NCBI GenBank assembly: GCA_036897625.1
Contig: JAYMTA010000153.1
Span: 1 to 36,834 of the forward strand
Reading direction: 5' to 3'
DNA: 36,834 bases
DNA from: Pelargonium cotyledonis
Taxonomy: Eukaryota > Streptophyta > Magnoliopsida > Geraniales > Geraniaceae
Below the pieces are notes generated by a model. That model was not told the origin of the DNA, did no database searches, and saw only the letters and a program-made list of their open reading frames with translations. Shown piece by piece: positions 12,685-24,115 of this stretch; the first letter of the stretch is position 1, and every line of letters begins with the position of its first letter. The position numbers and the translations under genes were made by a program.

Positions 12685-13041
12685 TCTGGGTTATGCAGAA
12701 AAGCAAAACAGAGCCTTGATATAAGCAACTGTTGGGATTTTTTTTTTTCTTTTTTCTTTTTAGGAGTACTAGTGTGATCAATCTAGTGTTTGATTCATTT
12801 CCTCTAAAACAAGAAAGGAAATTAGCAAATGCAACAAATTTGGAAGCAGAGAGTAGAGAAACAGAAACCAAAACATTCACTAGAAATGTTGGGTCTCAAA
12901 ACCCAGTTTTAAACATCGCCAGAAGGAGAAAAAAAAAAACAAGAAAAAAAGAAACAAAACTCTTCACAATATGAAACAATGATATTATTATTTTCAAATC
13001 CCAATCCTTCCGCTTTTTATTTACTCAAGAAGACTTGCACT
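12685..13041. other. Gap between pectinesterase start and sucrose synthase stop
   Basis: This 357-base AT-rich stretch should hold the sucrose synthase 3' untranslated region and the pectinesterase promoter, since both genes run on the minus strand. A minus-strand AATAAA lies at 13021-13016, only about 20 bases after the sucrose synthase stop, so a more distal signal is likely used. No coding sequence is supported. Confidence 0.4.
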
Positions 13042-16000
13042 TCACTCCTCAGCCAGAGGAACAGCTTCAGCCTGAAAGTTAAGATCAAAACATCATCAAG
13101 AACAGAACATACAAAAATGAGTGTATAAATGTTTAAGAACATACCAATTTGCGGTACTTGAGCGCATAAAACATTTCCAGGTAGCGTCGGCTCTCGAGGC
13201 GATCCAGCTTGGAGACATGTTTCCAGAATCCATAAACTCCAGTGAGAGTCAAGAGCCTCTCAGAGTAAATTTGCCATGTATACCTATGAAACAAAGAAAC
13301 AAGAAACTTGAGCAACACTTTAAAAAAAAAATTCAATAAATGGAATAGAGACCCAAGTGCTTACTTTTCTTTAATCCTCTGCAGACCTCCCTGGGAGATC
13401 TTGTCCCAGTGAGAAGGATCTTCCTTGCACTTCTCAAAGAAAGCAACCAGAGTCTCAGCTGCTTGATCACCATGGTAAGGATCAATATGGAACCCTGATT
13501 TGCCGTCCACAATGATCTCCGCCGGACCACCATTGCACGTAGCAAATGTTGGCAGGCCACAGGTCATGGCCTCAACGACAGTCAGTCCAAAAGCCTCGTA
13601 AATGGCGGGCTGCACGAAAGCTCCCTTCGTGTCACAGATGTACCGGTACAGCTCCCCGTTCCTCACCCGGTTCATCTGGGAAGATATCCACCTGAACTGC
13701 CCGTTCAGCTTGTACTTCTCGATGTGATCATACATCTTCTTCATCTCCGCTTGCTCTTCCAAGTCCTTGGACTCCTTTCGCCGATCACCACCTACCACGA
13801 CGAGGTTAACCAATTCCCTCAGCTTATCGTTCTTGCCATACCACTCCACGAGCCCCGTTAGGTTCTTGACACGGTCCAGCCTGCCCATGGTGAACAATTT
13901 TGGCTTGTTCTTGTCTTTCAAGACACATCTGTTTTGAAGAACCAAGTAAAGAACATCAATAGTTTATCAAATGAAACATGAAAGTTCATTTATCAAGTTT
14001 TGTTTAGGAAACTTACAAGTGCTCATCATTCTCAACAGGGCTGTAGAGCAGCTCTTCGATTTCGGGGTGCAGGGTGGTCAGTCTCCTTTTCTCCTCGGTG
14101 TAGGGGAAGTATATGCCTAGATCCGCTCCGGGCGAGACAATGTTGAACTTGGGATCGAAGACATCAATCCCGTGAACAACCCTGTAGAGCCCAGGAAGAG
14201 TGAAAGCAGTGTGACTCTCATATTGTCCCACGGTGTCCTTGCTGAAAATTTGAAAAGGAAACAACATTAGAATATAAAGAAATGAGCAATCTAATGAAGA
14301 AAATAAGTGTACATTATGTCTAGGAAAGTGATACATTACCTTCCTGCGATTTCTTGGAAGGTACTGGTGATGATGAAATCAGTATGGTTCATGGCAATAA
14401 GATCAGCTGTGAATTGGCATGAAAAATGATACTTCTCATCCAGTTTCTTCCAGTAGATGTCAGAGTCTGGATACTTAGTTTTCTCGAGGGCATGAGCTAT
14501 GGTACACTGGAGAAGTTCGGAAACAGATAAGGAACATCAAGAAAACAGCAAAAATCGTACAAAAACAAGAATGAACAACAAGAAAACAGCAAAAATTATA
14601 TTGTTTCTCAAGGACTAACCTGTGTAACCCCCAACTTATGAGCCAACAAAGAGGCAACTATGTTACCATCACTGTAATTACCAATGATGAGATCTGGCTT
14701 CCCCTGCAACTCTCCAGCAATCTCATTTGCAACGTCCTTAAAAACACCAAAAAAAAACAATTTAATCTTAAGATTCAAGAACACAATTGTACAAGATTCT
14801 TGTCATATAGAGTGTTGAGTTTCACCTCAGTGAAGGTCTCTAGGTAAGGCCAAACTTCGAAGCGGGAGATCCATTTCCGAACAATTCCCTTTTCACTCCT
14901 AAAGGGAACTCGAAGGATATGACAATGCTCGGTATCATATACTTTCTCAAGGCGCTGACCGCAGGTTGTTCCCGTTGCATCAGGCAGGAGGCGAGTGATC
15001 TGCGAATGGGAAAGATCAAGAAGCAACAAAATGTGAGATCTTGACAAACAAGCAAGAAACTAGTAATAAAGATTGTGCACTTACAATGAGGATCCGAGGG
15101 GTGATGTCCAGGCCTTGTTGCTTGATCCGAAGCAACATTTCGTTCTCTAAGGCGCGAACTTGATCCAAAATATAAACAACCTGGCCACCGGTGTCAGGGT
15201 AGCCCAAAACATTGTCCTGAGCAAAGTAACCGTGCGGGGAAAGAATTACAACATTAAACACCATTGGGATTCGGCAAAGGAACTTCTCGAGAGTGCACGC
15301 ATCGGGAGCCTCGAGAAGGTCCAAAAGAAGCCGAATCATTTCCAGGACATGCTCGGCATTGTCTCCCCAACCTCTCTCCAGGCCAATCTCCTTGAACTTA
15401 CCGTCAAACACCGAATAGGGGGTTTCAGGTGGGAGTGTAGTCAAGTACTCCTCAGCTTTCCTCGCAACATACTGAAGAGCATTTAGGTCATGAATTCGAT
15501 CATTGACCATCATTGTCTGCACACAACAAGATCTCATATGTTAAGATATGATATAAAATATATGAACCAATGTTTCAAATTATGCAAACAATGCCAAGAT
15601 CTTACCTTTCCCTTGATAGAGTGTACTTTGAGAAATTCAAGGAGTGGGTGCATGCTCTCCTTGTCATGGAACAACTTAGCGGAAAGGTGGCGATTAAGGA
15701 ACTCGACGCCATTGCCAATGTACTTGGATAGCGTCGGGCGAGGGAAAGATGCAGTGAATGGCTCAAAATCCAACTCCAGAACAAAATTGCCATTTTGGCT
15801 GCAAATCAATACACATAAGATCATAAGATCACCCAGAGATTTCATTGTTCACTTAAAACACAATAGATTCGAGCTGTGATTTACCTTCCATCAACAAGCT
15901 CCTCCTTGAAGTGGAGAAACTCAGCTGCAGACAACTCCTCAACAACAAGTGCGTGGAGATTGACACGAATGTACTCCCAAACACCGGGCCTGGGACGAAC

Positions 16001-16454
16001 AGCAAGAGCAACCCATGGAGGCAAAACAATTGCTTCCTTTACAGAACCAACAAAAGATGGTGATCAATACTATTTGTGAACAGACATGATAATGTGCAAG
16101 AACAAAAAGAGAATCATTTTTTGAACTCACTAACCTGTGTGGATCTCAAGACTTCTCCAAAGGCACCATCCAACAGTTTTTGCCTGTTTTCTTCAGAGAT
16201 GGCTTCGAACTCGGCAATAAGCTGGTGGTGTTGCAGGATTCCTTTTCCCTTGGCTTCAACCCTACATTTTTCCAAATCAAAATCAAAACTTTACATCACA
16301 ATCATGATCACATTTCTCACAAGCTCTCAAAAACTAGCAACACGATCATTAAATACCTTGAGAGGAAAGCCAAGATGTGATTGCGGTTAGCCAACAGAGT
16401 CTCGTCCAGGCGCTCCCGGAGGCTGTGGACGCGAGTGAGAACACGCTCCGCCAT
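13042..16454 (-). CDS. SUS: Sucrose synthase, SUS1-like, complete (805 aa)
   Basis: Twelve coding exons on the minus strand: 16454-16357, 16261-16135, 16036-15885, 15798-15606, 15516-15085, 14999-14826, 14736-14620, 14506-14340, 14241-14017, 13928-13365, 13283-13145 and 13071-13042. They sum to 2418 bases, or 805 residues plus TGA, the normal SUS1-class length. The enzyme reversibly converts sucrose and UDP into UDP-glucose and fructose, feeding cellulose, callose and starch synthesis in sink tissue, in the cytosol or at the membrane. The N-terminus [16 protein letters not shown] carries Ser11 with Arg at -3, the conserved kinase site of the family. The GT-B core shows [16 protein letters not shown], the donor-site Arg578 and Lys583 (GRLDRVKN), and an E-x7-E motif at Glu673/Glu681. 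All splice phases agree and no defect was found. Two candidate untranslated first exons lie upstream. The isoform number is not assignable here. Confidence 0.96.
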
Positions 16455-16517
16455 GGCTTCTCAGTGAACAAATCTTCAGACAAGAAACTTAAAACTTCAA
16501 AGACAAACAGAAACAGC

Positions 16518-16957
16518 CTGGTAAGTGGGATATCCGAATTATCCAAACAACTTTCCTTTTAAAGAGAATGGATAATACCAGAAAGTCAAGATCATGACAA
16601 AGCAAAAGATTGTTCTAGAAGTGTTAATTTTTTTCTAAACCTACCAGTCTACCACCCTCCTCACCCACCGCGTAAATGACATTTATTTGACAATGTGGCT
16701 CAACAAATCGTGTGGTCCTAAACAGAGACACTGAATAACATTTGAACAAAAGTTAATGGTTTTTTTTTTTTTTTTTTTTTTTTGTATCCAAGACCCTTTT
16801 GAAAATGGAAGATTTTTATCATTCTAGCAGCAAAAAAAAAACATTAAAAATGACAAGATTTCTTTAGGACAACTATGCTCTGTTTGAAATGCAAAAAACA
16901 GAGCACTACAAATCAAAACTTTCAATAAAAAAAAGAGAAGAGCTAAACAGAACTTAC
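16518..16957 (-). other. Probable leader intron of sucrose synthase (proximal donor)
   Basis: Reading the minus strand, a donor GTAAGTTC begins at 16957 and a likely acceptor ..TTACCAG ends at 16518, leaving about 63 bases of leader before the ATG. Sucrose synthase genes often have an intron in the 5' untranslated region. The intron would contain a run of 24 T on the plus strand (16760-16783). Other acceptors slightly closer to the ATG are possible. Confidence 0.55.
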
Positions 16958-17028
16958 AGAGAATGGAGATAAGGAAGTGAGAGAAACAGAGGTGTGCTTT
17001 TCCACACTAAAGCTCGCCGACATTTATA
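16958..17028 (-). promoter_or_regulatory. Proximal TATA box and candidate leader exon of sucrose synthase
   Basis: On the minus strand a CTATAAATG box (TATAAA at 17028-17023) is followed by a C/T-rich stretch and a strong donor GTAAGTTC at 16957. A transcript starting about 30 bases after the box, near 16995, would have a short first exon ending at 16958 and then splice towards the ATG-bearing exon. Confidence 0.5.
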
Positions 17029-17373
17029 GTGGAAAAAAATGTGTCTTTTGGGTCTATCTAGTTTCTTCCCCAAGCAATCATGATAATTACAGAGAGAGAT
17101 TTGGGTGGGAGGGTAGTTTGGTAATAAGCACATTCCCCATTTGGGCATTTGCAGCTACCAGAGAGGCAGAGACAGAGATTCGTGAAACTTCCACAATTAA
17201 AGACCCTTGGAGATCAAGAAAACCATATTTCCATTCCCATGTGGTCTGATTTGACCCTTAGTTGCGTTACAGCAAATCAAAAAGCACATTTTTGAGAAAC
17301 AGAGCAACCACTGAAATAGAATATGCCACTAGTAATCAGCACAAAATTGACGAAAATGGGGAGGCAATTTTAC

Positions 17374-17489
17374 CTGTAACAAAATGATAGCTTGACGAAC
17401 AATGGGAGAGAACAGAGTGATCTTGAAAATGCAAGATTGTAGAAGAGAAATGGTGATGAAGAAAAGATGGTGACCAGAGCCAGCTTATA
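17374..17489 (-). promoter_or_regulatory. Distal TATA box and candidate leader exon of sucrose synthase
   Basis: On the minus strand a GTATAAGC box (TATAAG at 17489-17484) precedes a pyrimidine-rich, ATG-free stretch with the look of a plant leader. It ends at a donor ACAG|GTAAAA, exon edge 17374. A start near 17455 would give a first exon of about 80 bases joined by an intron of about 850 bases to the acceptor before the ATG. It is an alternative or additional promoter to the proximal one. Confidence 0.45.
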
Positions 17490-17777
17490 CACCCATAAAA
17501 ACAGAGCAGAGAAACAGAGGAGATCTCAGTTTGGCCTCTGTTTTCGTGACAAGAAAACAACAACTGTGGCTGTTTACACCTTCCCACGGTTTCGTTGTTT
17601 CCTTCAAAAACCGCTCTTCTCTGATCCTCACTACCCAATTCCGATTTTTTATGATTTTTTATGAATTTTATTTCCATTGCAGTAATATTTAATTCCAATT
17701 TTGAACTCTGAAATGTCCTTTTTGCAATATTTTGGATTTGTTTCTGTTTTCTTTGACTCTCTCTCACAAATACAGGT

Positions 17778-17990
17778 TTTCGCGCGGGACGCCACTGTGA
17801 CGCCGCCACGTCACTGTTATTTTATTTTGAAAATTAAACTGTTTATAAGGGGCATGTTCGTCATTTCATCTCAGTATAAGTGATAAGCACTATTGCACCA
17901 ACTACTCGGATAATCGCTTTCATGGAGGGAATCACAAAGCGCAAATTTAATGAACTTCGCTGTCATTGGACCACGTGGCGACTACGTGGC
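17778..17990. promoter_or_regulatory. ACGT-core (G-box/ABRE-like) cluster upstream of sucrose synthase
   Basis: The sequence shows a palindromic CCACGTGG G-box at 17971-17978, a TACGTGGC ABRE-like core at 17983-17990, and CCACGTCAC at 17806-17814. TTTCGCGC at 17778-17785 fits the E2F consensus TTTSSCGC. They lie about 300-500 bases upstream of the distal sucrose synthase TATA box, and no other gene is near. Paired ACGT cores are known binding sites for bZIP factors of abscisic acid and sugar signalling; their use here is inference. Confidence 0.4.
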
Positions 17991-19197
17991 CGGGTGATGG
18001 TGATTTGGCACTGAAGTGGACCCACAAGTACACGTAGACTGTACGTACAATCGGAGCGTGACACTTCATGTTGTGTTCGTATTTGAGAATTCAACACGAC
18101 TAATAATTGTGACGAATTTGGTGTTTAAATACACGTTTTCTCGTTTCTCATATCTAATTTTATTTGATCCTATCTCATATTTCGTACTTGCAAATTGTCT
18201 GACATTTGATTAAAATGTGAGTAAAAATAAGCAAAATAAAGTCTAAAAAGTGCTGTTCGATAAACCCACCATGTTTTGTGGGAGAATCATATGACATTTT
18301 ACCTTTTTATTTTATATGGAATGGTCTCATTTTACAAAATTTTATAAAATTCACATGTATGTTATTTTTTATTATATAATTATTAACGACGTGATATCAA
18401 AGCGAAGCAATAATATTTTCCACTTTCTATAGTCGAACTTGAGACCTTAGAAGGAATCTAAAGTAATATTAACTGATCCAACATGTCTTGGTATATTATC
18501 TGTTTGTTGATGAAATTCGAATCATGAATGTATTCGTATTTTCATTTATGGAGGTATTTGCTAGTTGCCACTATAAACTTTTTTTAAATTACTAGTGTTT
18601 TCATATTTGTCGTCATTTTGTTACTACTAATATTACAGTTTAGATTATTTTATCTTAACTAGATACCTCAAAATGAATTGAAAATCTTTAAACCGTTTAG
18701 CCTTATATATCTTAGTAATACTAAACTTAAATTCAAAACAAATTATAAATTATTTTTTATGAGATAATTAAATAATGGGTGAATTTTTTTTTATTCTCTC
18801 TTTCTATTTTAGATCAAAGATACAAAATATGGTTGAAGAATAAAAGAAAGGGGCCAATTAGTACATGCAACTTTATAATAAGAAGCGTGTCCGTTTGCAA
18901 TAAAAACATTATAAAATGTGGATTGGCTTTGGTTTAGGATTTATGAAAGATAAATAAAATAATACTACTAATATATATCAAATTTTCATGCCAAATCGAA
19001 GCCCTAAGAATCAGAATCCATAGGCCATGACAATGATGAAGATATGGTTTCTTTTATGGGACAGTGGTATTTGCACCAATTTGGCCTTTTAATATTGTTA
19101 GTGCCTTAGTGGTTTATATTATATAGAGATCAATTTGTATTTGTATTTCATTTTCTTAATTTGTTATTAATTTCAGATTAGAGATTGATTATTTATT

Positions 19198-19251
19198 GGA
19201 TTTTGGAGTACCATGTTGTCTCGATAATGGATTTTGGAGTACCATGTTGTC
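19198..19251. repeat. 23-bp direct repeat with 31-bp period
   Basis: GGATTTTGGAGTACCATGTT followed by GTC occurs at 19198-19220 and again, without mismatch, at 19229-19251, separated by TCGATAAT. It is a perfect local duplication with no coding context. Confidence 0.9.
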
Positions 19252-20279
19252 CTAACATGACAGTGGCAGCAAATTAATTTGTTTAGTTTAACATATTTTG
19301 TAACAAAGTCAATTATTTTAACACATTTAATAATTGCATCGTTTGCATATAAGACCTTTAAAGTGCGAACACATAATTAATTAATCGTGTTTTGTGATAC
19401 ACATGATACACCTAACCCGCAACGTAAATGTACAATTGTAAATTAATCATAACCACGTGTCAAACATATTGAATAGTGTCGTACGTGACAAACATGTTAA
19501 TTAAATTGTGCAAAATGAGTTTGGATTGTATTTATATATGTAGCTACTGTATCAACAAAATATAACTCATATAACTACCGTGTTAAACGTGTGTGTAGTG
19601 TTCGTGTCAAGTCGTGCAAAACAATGACTAAATATAATGTGTTTATAATAAATTGTACAACACACAAATAACTTTCGACACGACACAACACACAACTCGA
19701 TCGCGGATCGACATATCTAATTTTTGTAAATGGTTGCATTGACAGGTTGGCTGGGCTCTGGAGTACGTACATGTGTAGACGTGTAGTTGCATGGGTGATG
19801 GATGTTAGGTTGAATAAATTTTAATTCAAAGATATAAATATTTGTACTAACCCAATATTGAATTTTCGTGTTGCTTGCCTAATTTTTTTTTTTTTTGGCC
19901 TTTTTTCTTTTTACCACCGGTAATATTATACATGTAAATAAGGGCAGTTACTTTTAGAAATTAAAAAAAAAAAATCTTGGTGGTTAAAATTAAAAAATAG
20001 CAAAATATTTAAGTTGGATTAAGGTGCATGCATAGATGCCTTTACATCTATCTCAAATTAATTAGTAATTGGTAATGGTATCTAAATTTAGTTTAAGAAT
20101 TTAACAATATATATTTATCTAGAAAATATATATGCAGATTACAAAAGAAAAAAGAAATTGTGACAAAAGTTAACTTACAATTTATTGAATACACAATATT
20201 AACATACTTCAAATAGTATGAGGCACTTTAATATGTTGATATCAAAAGTTAAAATGAAAGCACAGGGTTAAGCTAAACA

Positions 20280-21528
20280 AATTTCAATGTATTAGGAAAT
20301 TTAAACACCAATTTTGAACCATTTTGGTGCAGCTTGACCCAAATTAACCTACAAAATATTCGACATGAACTCGTTATTTTTTATGAAACCTGTATATATT
20401 ATTAATTAACGTCCAAAGTTAACAAAGGTAAAATCTCGGAGGGAGCTATAAGCCCAATCCACTCTGGTAAATCTAACAAATGACACAAGGACCTACCTAA
20501 TGTATCGGTAACTCAATTCGCAGATCGATAAACAAAACAAAACTTTACTCTAATAAACTGTTCAACCATATCGCCTATATATTATCAGATATGACTAAAC
20601 CAAATAAGGTATTGGATTTCTCCTCCCCTTCGATTTGCAAGACGTGTATGACTTCTTGTGAATCCGACTCAATAATTATATTTGGTTATCCCCTCTTCCA
20701 AACCCCGCGAATTGCTTCTCTGATTGTAAGAGCTTCAACTGCTCGGACCTCTAACAACCCTTCCTTAATTTTTATAAAACGTACATATATAAACACTTAT
20801 TTAAACCTAAATAGAACAAAAAAAAAATACATGGAGTCACAACTCAAAATTGATATGCATGTAAATTAATTAGGTCAAAATGGTATCCAAATCTAAACTA
20901 GCCGTTTATTGACACCAAATTTCAATTTATTATGAAAATATTTTTGAATTTATGCAACAAGCATACCTGTCATGTATGATATATTTTCTCCTTTATAAAA
21001 CAAATTTTATATCCAGCTATCACCATAAATTCGTTCACCGATTTTTTAAGAACGAGCAAAATTTTCTAGTGCTTTGAACAATAAGTAACGTCTAGCAAAT
21101 CCACTTTTTACTTTTCAAAGTTTTTTATCATCAATATTCAAAAGTAGTTATATGATGAACATTAGTGGTTGATCATGAATGACATAACATATTCCAATTT
21201 ATTAGAAAAGTAAACACCAAATTTGAACCATTTTGATGTAGTGAGACCTAATTCAACTAAAGCATTCAACCCGACCTCGTTATAAGTTTTCACAAAAGAG
21301 AATGTACACTCATCTTTACTCTAAACATTTCAACAAATGCAAAAACACCTCTCTCACTTGTTCTGTAGATGTGTGCCTATAAATGTCAAGTGTAGTATTA
21401 ATGTTGTAAATAGAGATCATTGGCAATATTAATAGAACAAGAAAAGGAAGACATGTATGTAGTCACAACTCAAAATTGACAAGCATATCATTAGGTCAAA
21501 AATGTATCCAAATCTAAACCAGCCGTTT
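20280..21528. repeat. Duplicated X-Y intergenic segment, two copies
   Basis: Block X (20280-20376) recurs at 21188-21282; both contain AAACACCAA.TTTGAACCA and end with CTCGTTAT. Block Y (20810-20907) recurs at 21431-21528; both contain GTCACAACTCAAAATTGA, then ATTAGGTCAAAA, then TATCCAAATCTAAAC and end near AGCCGTTT. The order and direction are kept. The X-Y gap is 433 bases in copy 1 and 148 in copy 2, because copy 1 carries the RNase H remnant between X and Y. Confidence 0.75.
20400..20770 (-). pseudogene. Decayed RNase H-like (RVT_3 type) retroelement fragment
   Basis: The minus strand encodes, in one frame, EVRAVEALTIREAIRGVWKRG, a stop, then PNIIIESDSQEVIHVLQ, and later ISDIIYRR. A second frame continues with VEQFIRVKFCFVYRSAN, a stop, then VTDTLGR and DLPEWIGLIAPSEIL. 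This is the order of the plant RNase H-like domain found at the end of non-LTR retrotransposons and in some host genes: the AE.xAL helix, ESDS and a late V.D.L. It has two nonsense codons (TAA after KRG, TGA after SAN) and one frameshift. The TGA could come from CGA by C-to-T change. No reverse transcriptase part was seen. Confidence 0.7.
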
Positions 21529-22947
21529 TCACTTTGGCATGTATGTATGTGGAAAAAGATGTTCAATGAAAAGATGCAAGAATTAAAAGCTACATGAAAA
21601 TAATTTTAAGGATAAAATGGGGGTTTGGTGATTCTCTAAAATCAGATTTCATGTCATTTCAATTATGTCAGCACTGACATATTTAGCATATTCCACCCAA
21701 CCACCGACTTTTAATAATTTGAGTGCACTATCACATGAATAAAAAAAGAGAGAACCAATTATCACCAATATATAGTTAAAGTGTCTACCACATATGGCCA
21801 TGTCCTACCTTTTAAATTATAAAAGAGACTGAAGTGTTGGATTGTATGTGATTATCTTTCGTAGCATGTTACTTGGATGTAATTGTAAATTATTGCAAGT
21901 TTAGTATACAAGGTTAAGTCTAACATACAAACAAGTTCTAGATTTGAATAAATTCTTGGGTTGTAACCTTGGGGTTTTTTTAGGACTATTTCGTGTGTTA
22001 AATTATATAGGTTTTGGTTTGCCTAACACAATTTACTACAATAATCTTGTAGTTTTAAAATTGAGAATGAGAAAAGCGTTTGTGTTTGATTTTCGCTCAA
22101 CACATTTTTAGAGATAGACGAGTTTTAACCGAAACTTACCCTTAAATAAGGATGAATTTGAGTATAGTAAAACAGTTTAAATGTATTAAAAACAAATTTA
22201 CAGAGCATTTCAGATATCTCATAGCGGATAAAAAAAGAGAAGTGTCATAAAATTTTAAAGAATAAAAAACCAACCCTAGCTAAATAGAGACACTTGTCCT
22301 AGGTTGATTTGTTTGGTACAACAAGTTGGTTAGTGATGATCACAAGTTAGAAAAATGATGGAATTGTCAAACCCTCATTTGAATCAACCTCAACAGCTCA
22401 TCAATTTACCAACAAATAATAAGGATAAGTTTTCAAGAGTCGGTGCTGAGTCGCGGTACTAATTAATGAGCACAGTCAATATATTTCTTTGTTGTCCAAA
22501 CCAAAACCAAAACCAAAACCAAAATATTTTAAAGTCAAGTAACACTCAATTTAATCTTAATAATAATAATAGTAGTAGTAGTATTAGCAATGGATAATTG
22601 ATGGTTTAGCAATATTATGAGGTAAAAATTAACGTAGAAGCAAAGATGGATTGATGACGAACTAAAAACTAACTTTATTACTGTATATTTGTAGTAATTA
22701 TTACTGGTAAAGTACAGTACGTAGGTGAATATATATTTAAAGTTATGAAGGTGACGGGTGATAGGTAATGTATTAGGTAGTGGGTCGTTGACTTGCATGA
22801 AACTTACTACTGCGGAGTAAAATGAAAAACAATGGGCTGATGGAAATATTAATAATGGTTTAGCATTTCAGTGGTTGGTGAAGTAATTGGTACATATATA
22901 ATTAACATAAACACTAACACTAGCATGACTTCTCTTGCACTCAAAAT

Positions 22948-22957
22948 GGACCCCTTT
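22948..22957 (+). repeat. Left target-site duplication of the SINE
   Basis: GGACCCCTTT lies directly before the SINE body and recurs exactly at 23178-23187, directly after the poly(A) tail. Confidence 0.85.
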
Positions 22958-23177
22958 ACCAATCGTTGGTTGGTCCAGTGGTGTCAGGGGCTGAATTTTG
23001 GTAGGGAGGACCACGGTTCGATCCTCTATAGCTGCGATTGGGAAATGTGAGAAATTCTTAACCTCAGGACCAAGTCTCGAATGGTGATAAGTCTGAGTAT
23101 GACCATAAGGCTTAAAAGTGTCTATCGCACAGTGCGAGCCTGCTCAGAAATCTCATAGTTTAGACAAAAAAAAAAAA
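22958..23177 (+). mobile_element. tRNA-derived SINE, complete, with poly(A) tail
   Basis: This 220-base element has the two parts of a Pol III internal promoter: an A box TGGTCCAGTGG at 22971-22981 and a B box GGTTCGATCC at 23015-23024, spaced as in a tRNA gene. A tRNA-unrelated body follows, then 12 A at 23166-23177. A perfect 10-base target-site duplication (GGACCCCTTT) flanks it. This is the structure of plant tRNA-derived SINEs, which copy with help from LINE enzymes. The intact ends suggest a fairly recent insertion. The family name cannot be given without a repeat search. Confidence 0.9.
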
Positions 23178-23187
23178 GGACCCCTTT
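23178..23187 (+). repeat. Right target-site duplication of the SINE
   Basis: An exact copy of the 10 bases at 22948-22957, directly after the A tail. Confidence 0.85.
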
Positions 23188-24115
23188 TAATACCATTGTT
23201 GCCAAGTGACACAACGCCTCCATGCGCATTGTTGGATCTTGGAACTTGGGTTATCATCCATTGGATTTCAATTAATTTGATGGAAATGATAACCATTAAC
23301 TTTTTTCGAAATCTTCATATACGAATAGAGTTGAATTCACTTAAAGGTATAAGTACACTGTGTATATGCTGAAGAAAAAAAAGATTGGTGAAACTTTCGG
23401 AACAATCCGTTAGACACTTACTGATATAAATGTAGTTTGCAAGTTTATGTGATTCTTTACTTGGAAAAAGTTCTAGAAGCTTATTTGTTTTAAATCAATA
23501 AATCATAGGGGCTCGTAAATAAAATATAATTAAACTAATCATTTTTAACGCTCTGTAGCTCACAAGGCGACACATTGCCTGTCAAATCTTAACTTTGTGA
23601 ATATGAATATCCTCTCAAGTTAATGAGGTATGAAATTTTTTTGCCACATTTGAGATTTTTTCATGTCATTTGCACAACTTGGACTTTCAAATTATCTCGA
23701 TCAATGCTAGACCCTATTTCACAGTAATACTCTAACGCATGTCAAATATAAGGTCTCGACCCTAGGTTTTGTGCGCCATATGATATGCAAGCCTTGAGCA
23801 TGTATCGTTTAAGTGTTCCCTTGATAGTGTAAATGAAAAATATTCTAAATATAAAAAATCAACAACAAGACTTTTACAACAATATGCGTTTTCGTGTTTT
23901 GTCGATTCCAAATCAACAAGACGGCGCAACAATAGTAATCAATATTAGATAAAGTACAATAATTTTCCTTGTGTCTCACTACAAGCTTATCAGAGTATGT
24001 GAAAAAGCAGACCCTATCATTTCAAGTAAATTACTCTCTTACTCTAATGTTTACAACAAAATGGTACTGTTCGTCGTCGTTTCGATGGACATATGACCAT
24101 GGCCGATTCAGTAGT

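Larger units (their letters stand above)
17991..24115. other. AT-rich gene-free region between sucrose synthase and the kinesin
   Basis: No conserved protein-coding exon was recognised in these 6.1 kb. Only short, low-complexity ORFs occur. The stretch holds the SINE, the RNase H remnant, the X/Y duplicated segment and the 31-bp direct repeat listed separately. It also has a (CCAAAA)n run near 22498-22525 and TAA/TAG trinucleotide runs near 22558-22585. Between about 19380 and 19720 several GTGTCGTG- and CGACACGAC-like words occur, as in some plant transposon ends, but no borders could be set. Confidence 0.5.

Noticed and set aside
17336-17809. 157-codon minus-strand ORF upstream of sucrose synthase
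   Set aside because: It covers the candidate distal promoter and leader, has no family resemblance, and begins inside the intron/leader region.
19380-19720. A full transposon with CGACACGAC-type ends
   Set aside because: Several suggestive words occur, but no pair of ends or target duplication could be aligned, so it is only mentioned in the spacer entry.
20591-20869. 92-codon plus-strand ORF
   Set aside because: It is antisense to the RNase H-like remnant and runs into low-complexity sequence.
22958-23030. A functional tRNA gene
   Set aside because: The A and B boxes are present, but acceptor and anticodon stems do not form a clear cloverleaf, and the A tail and target duplications fit a SINE.
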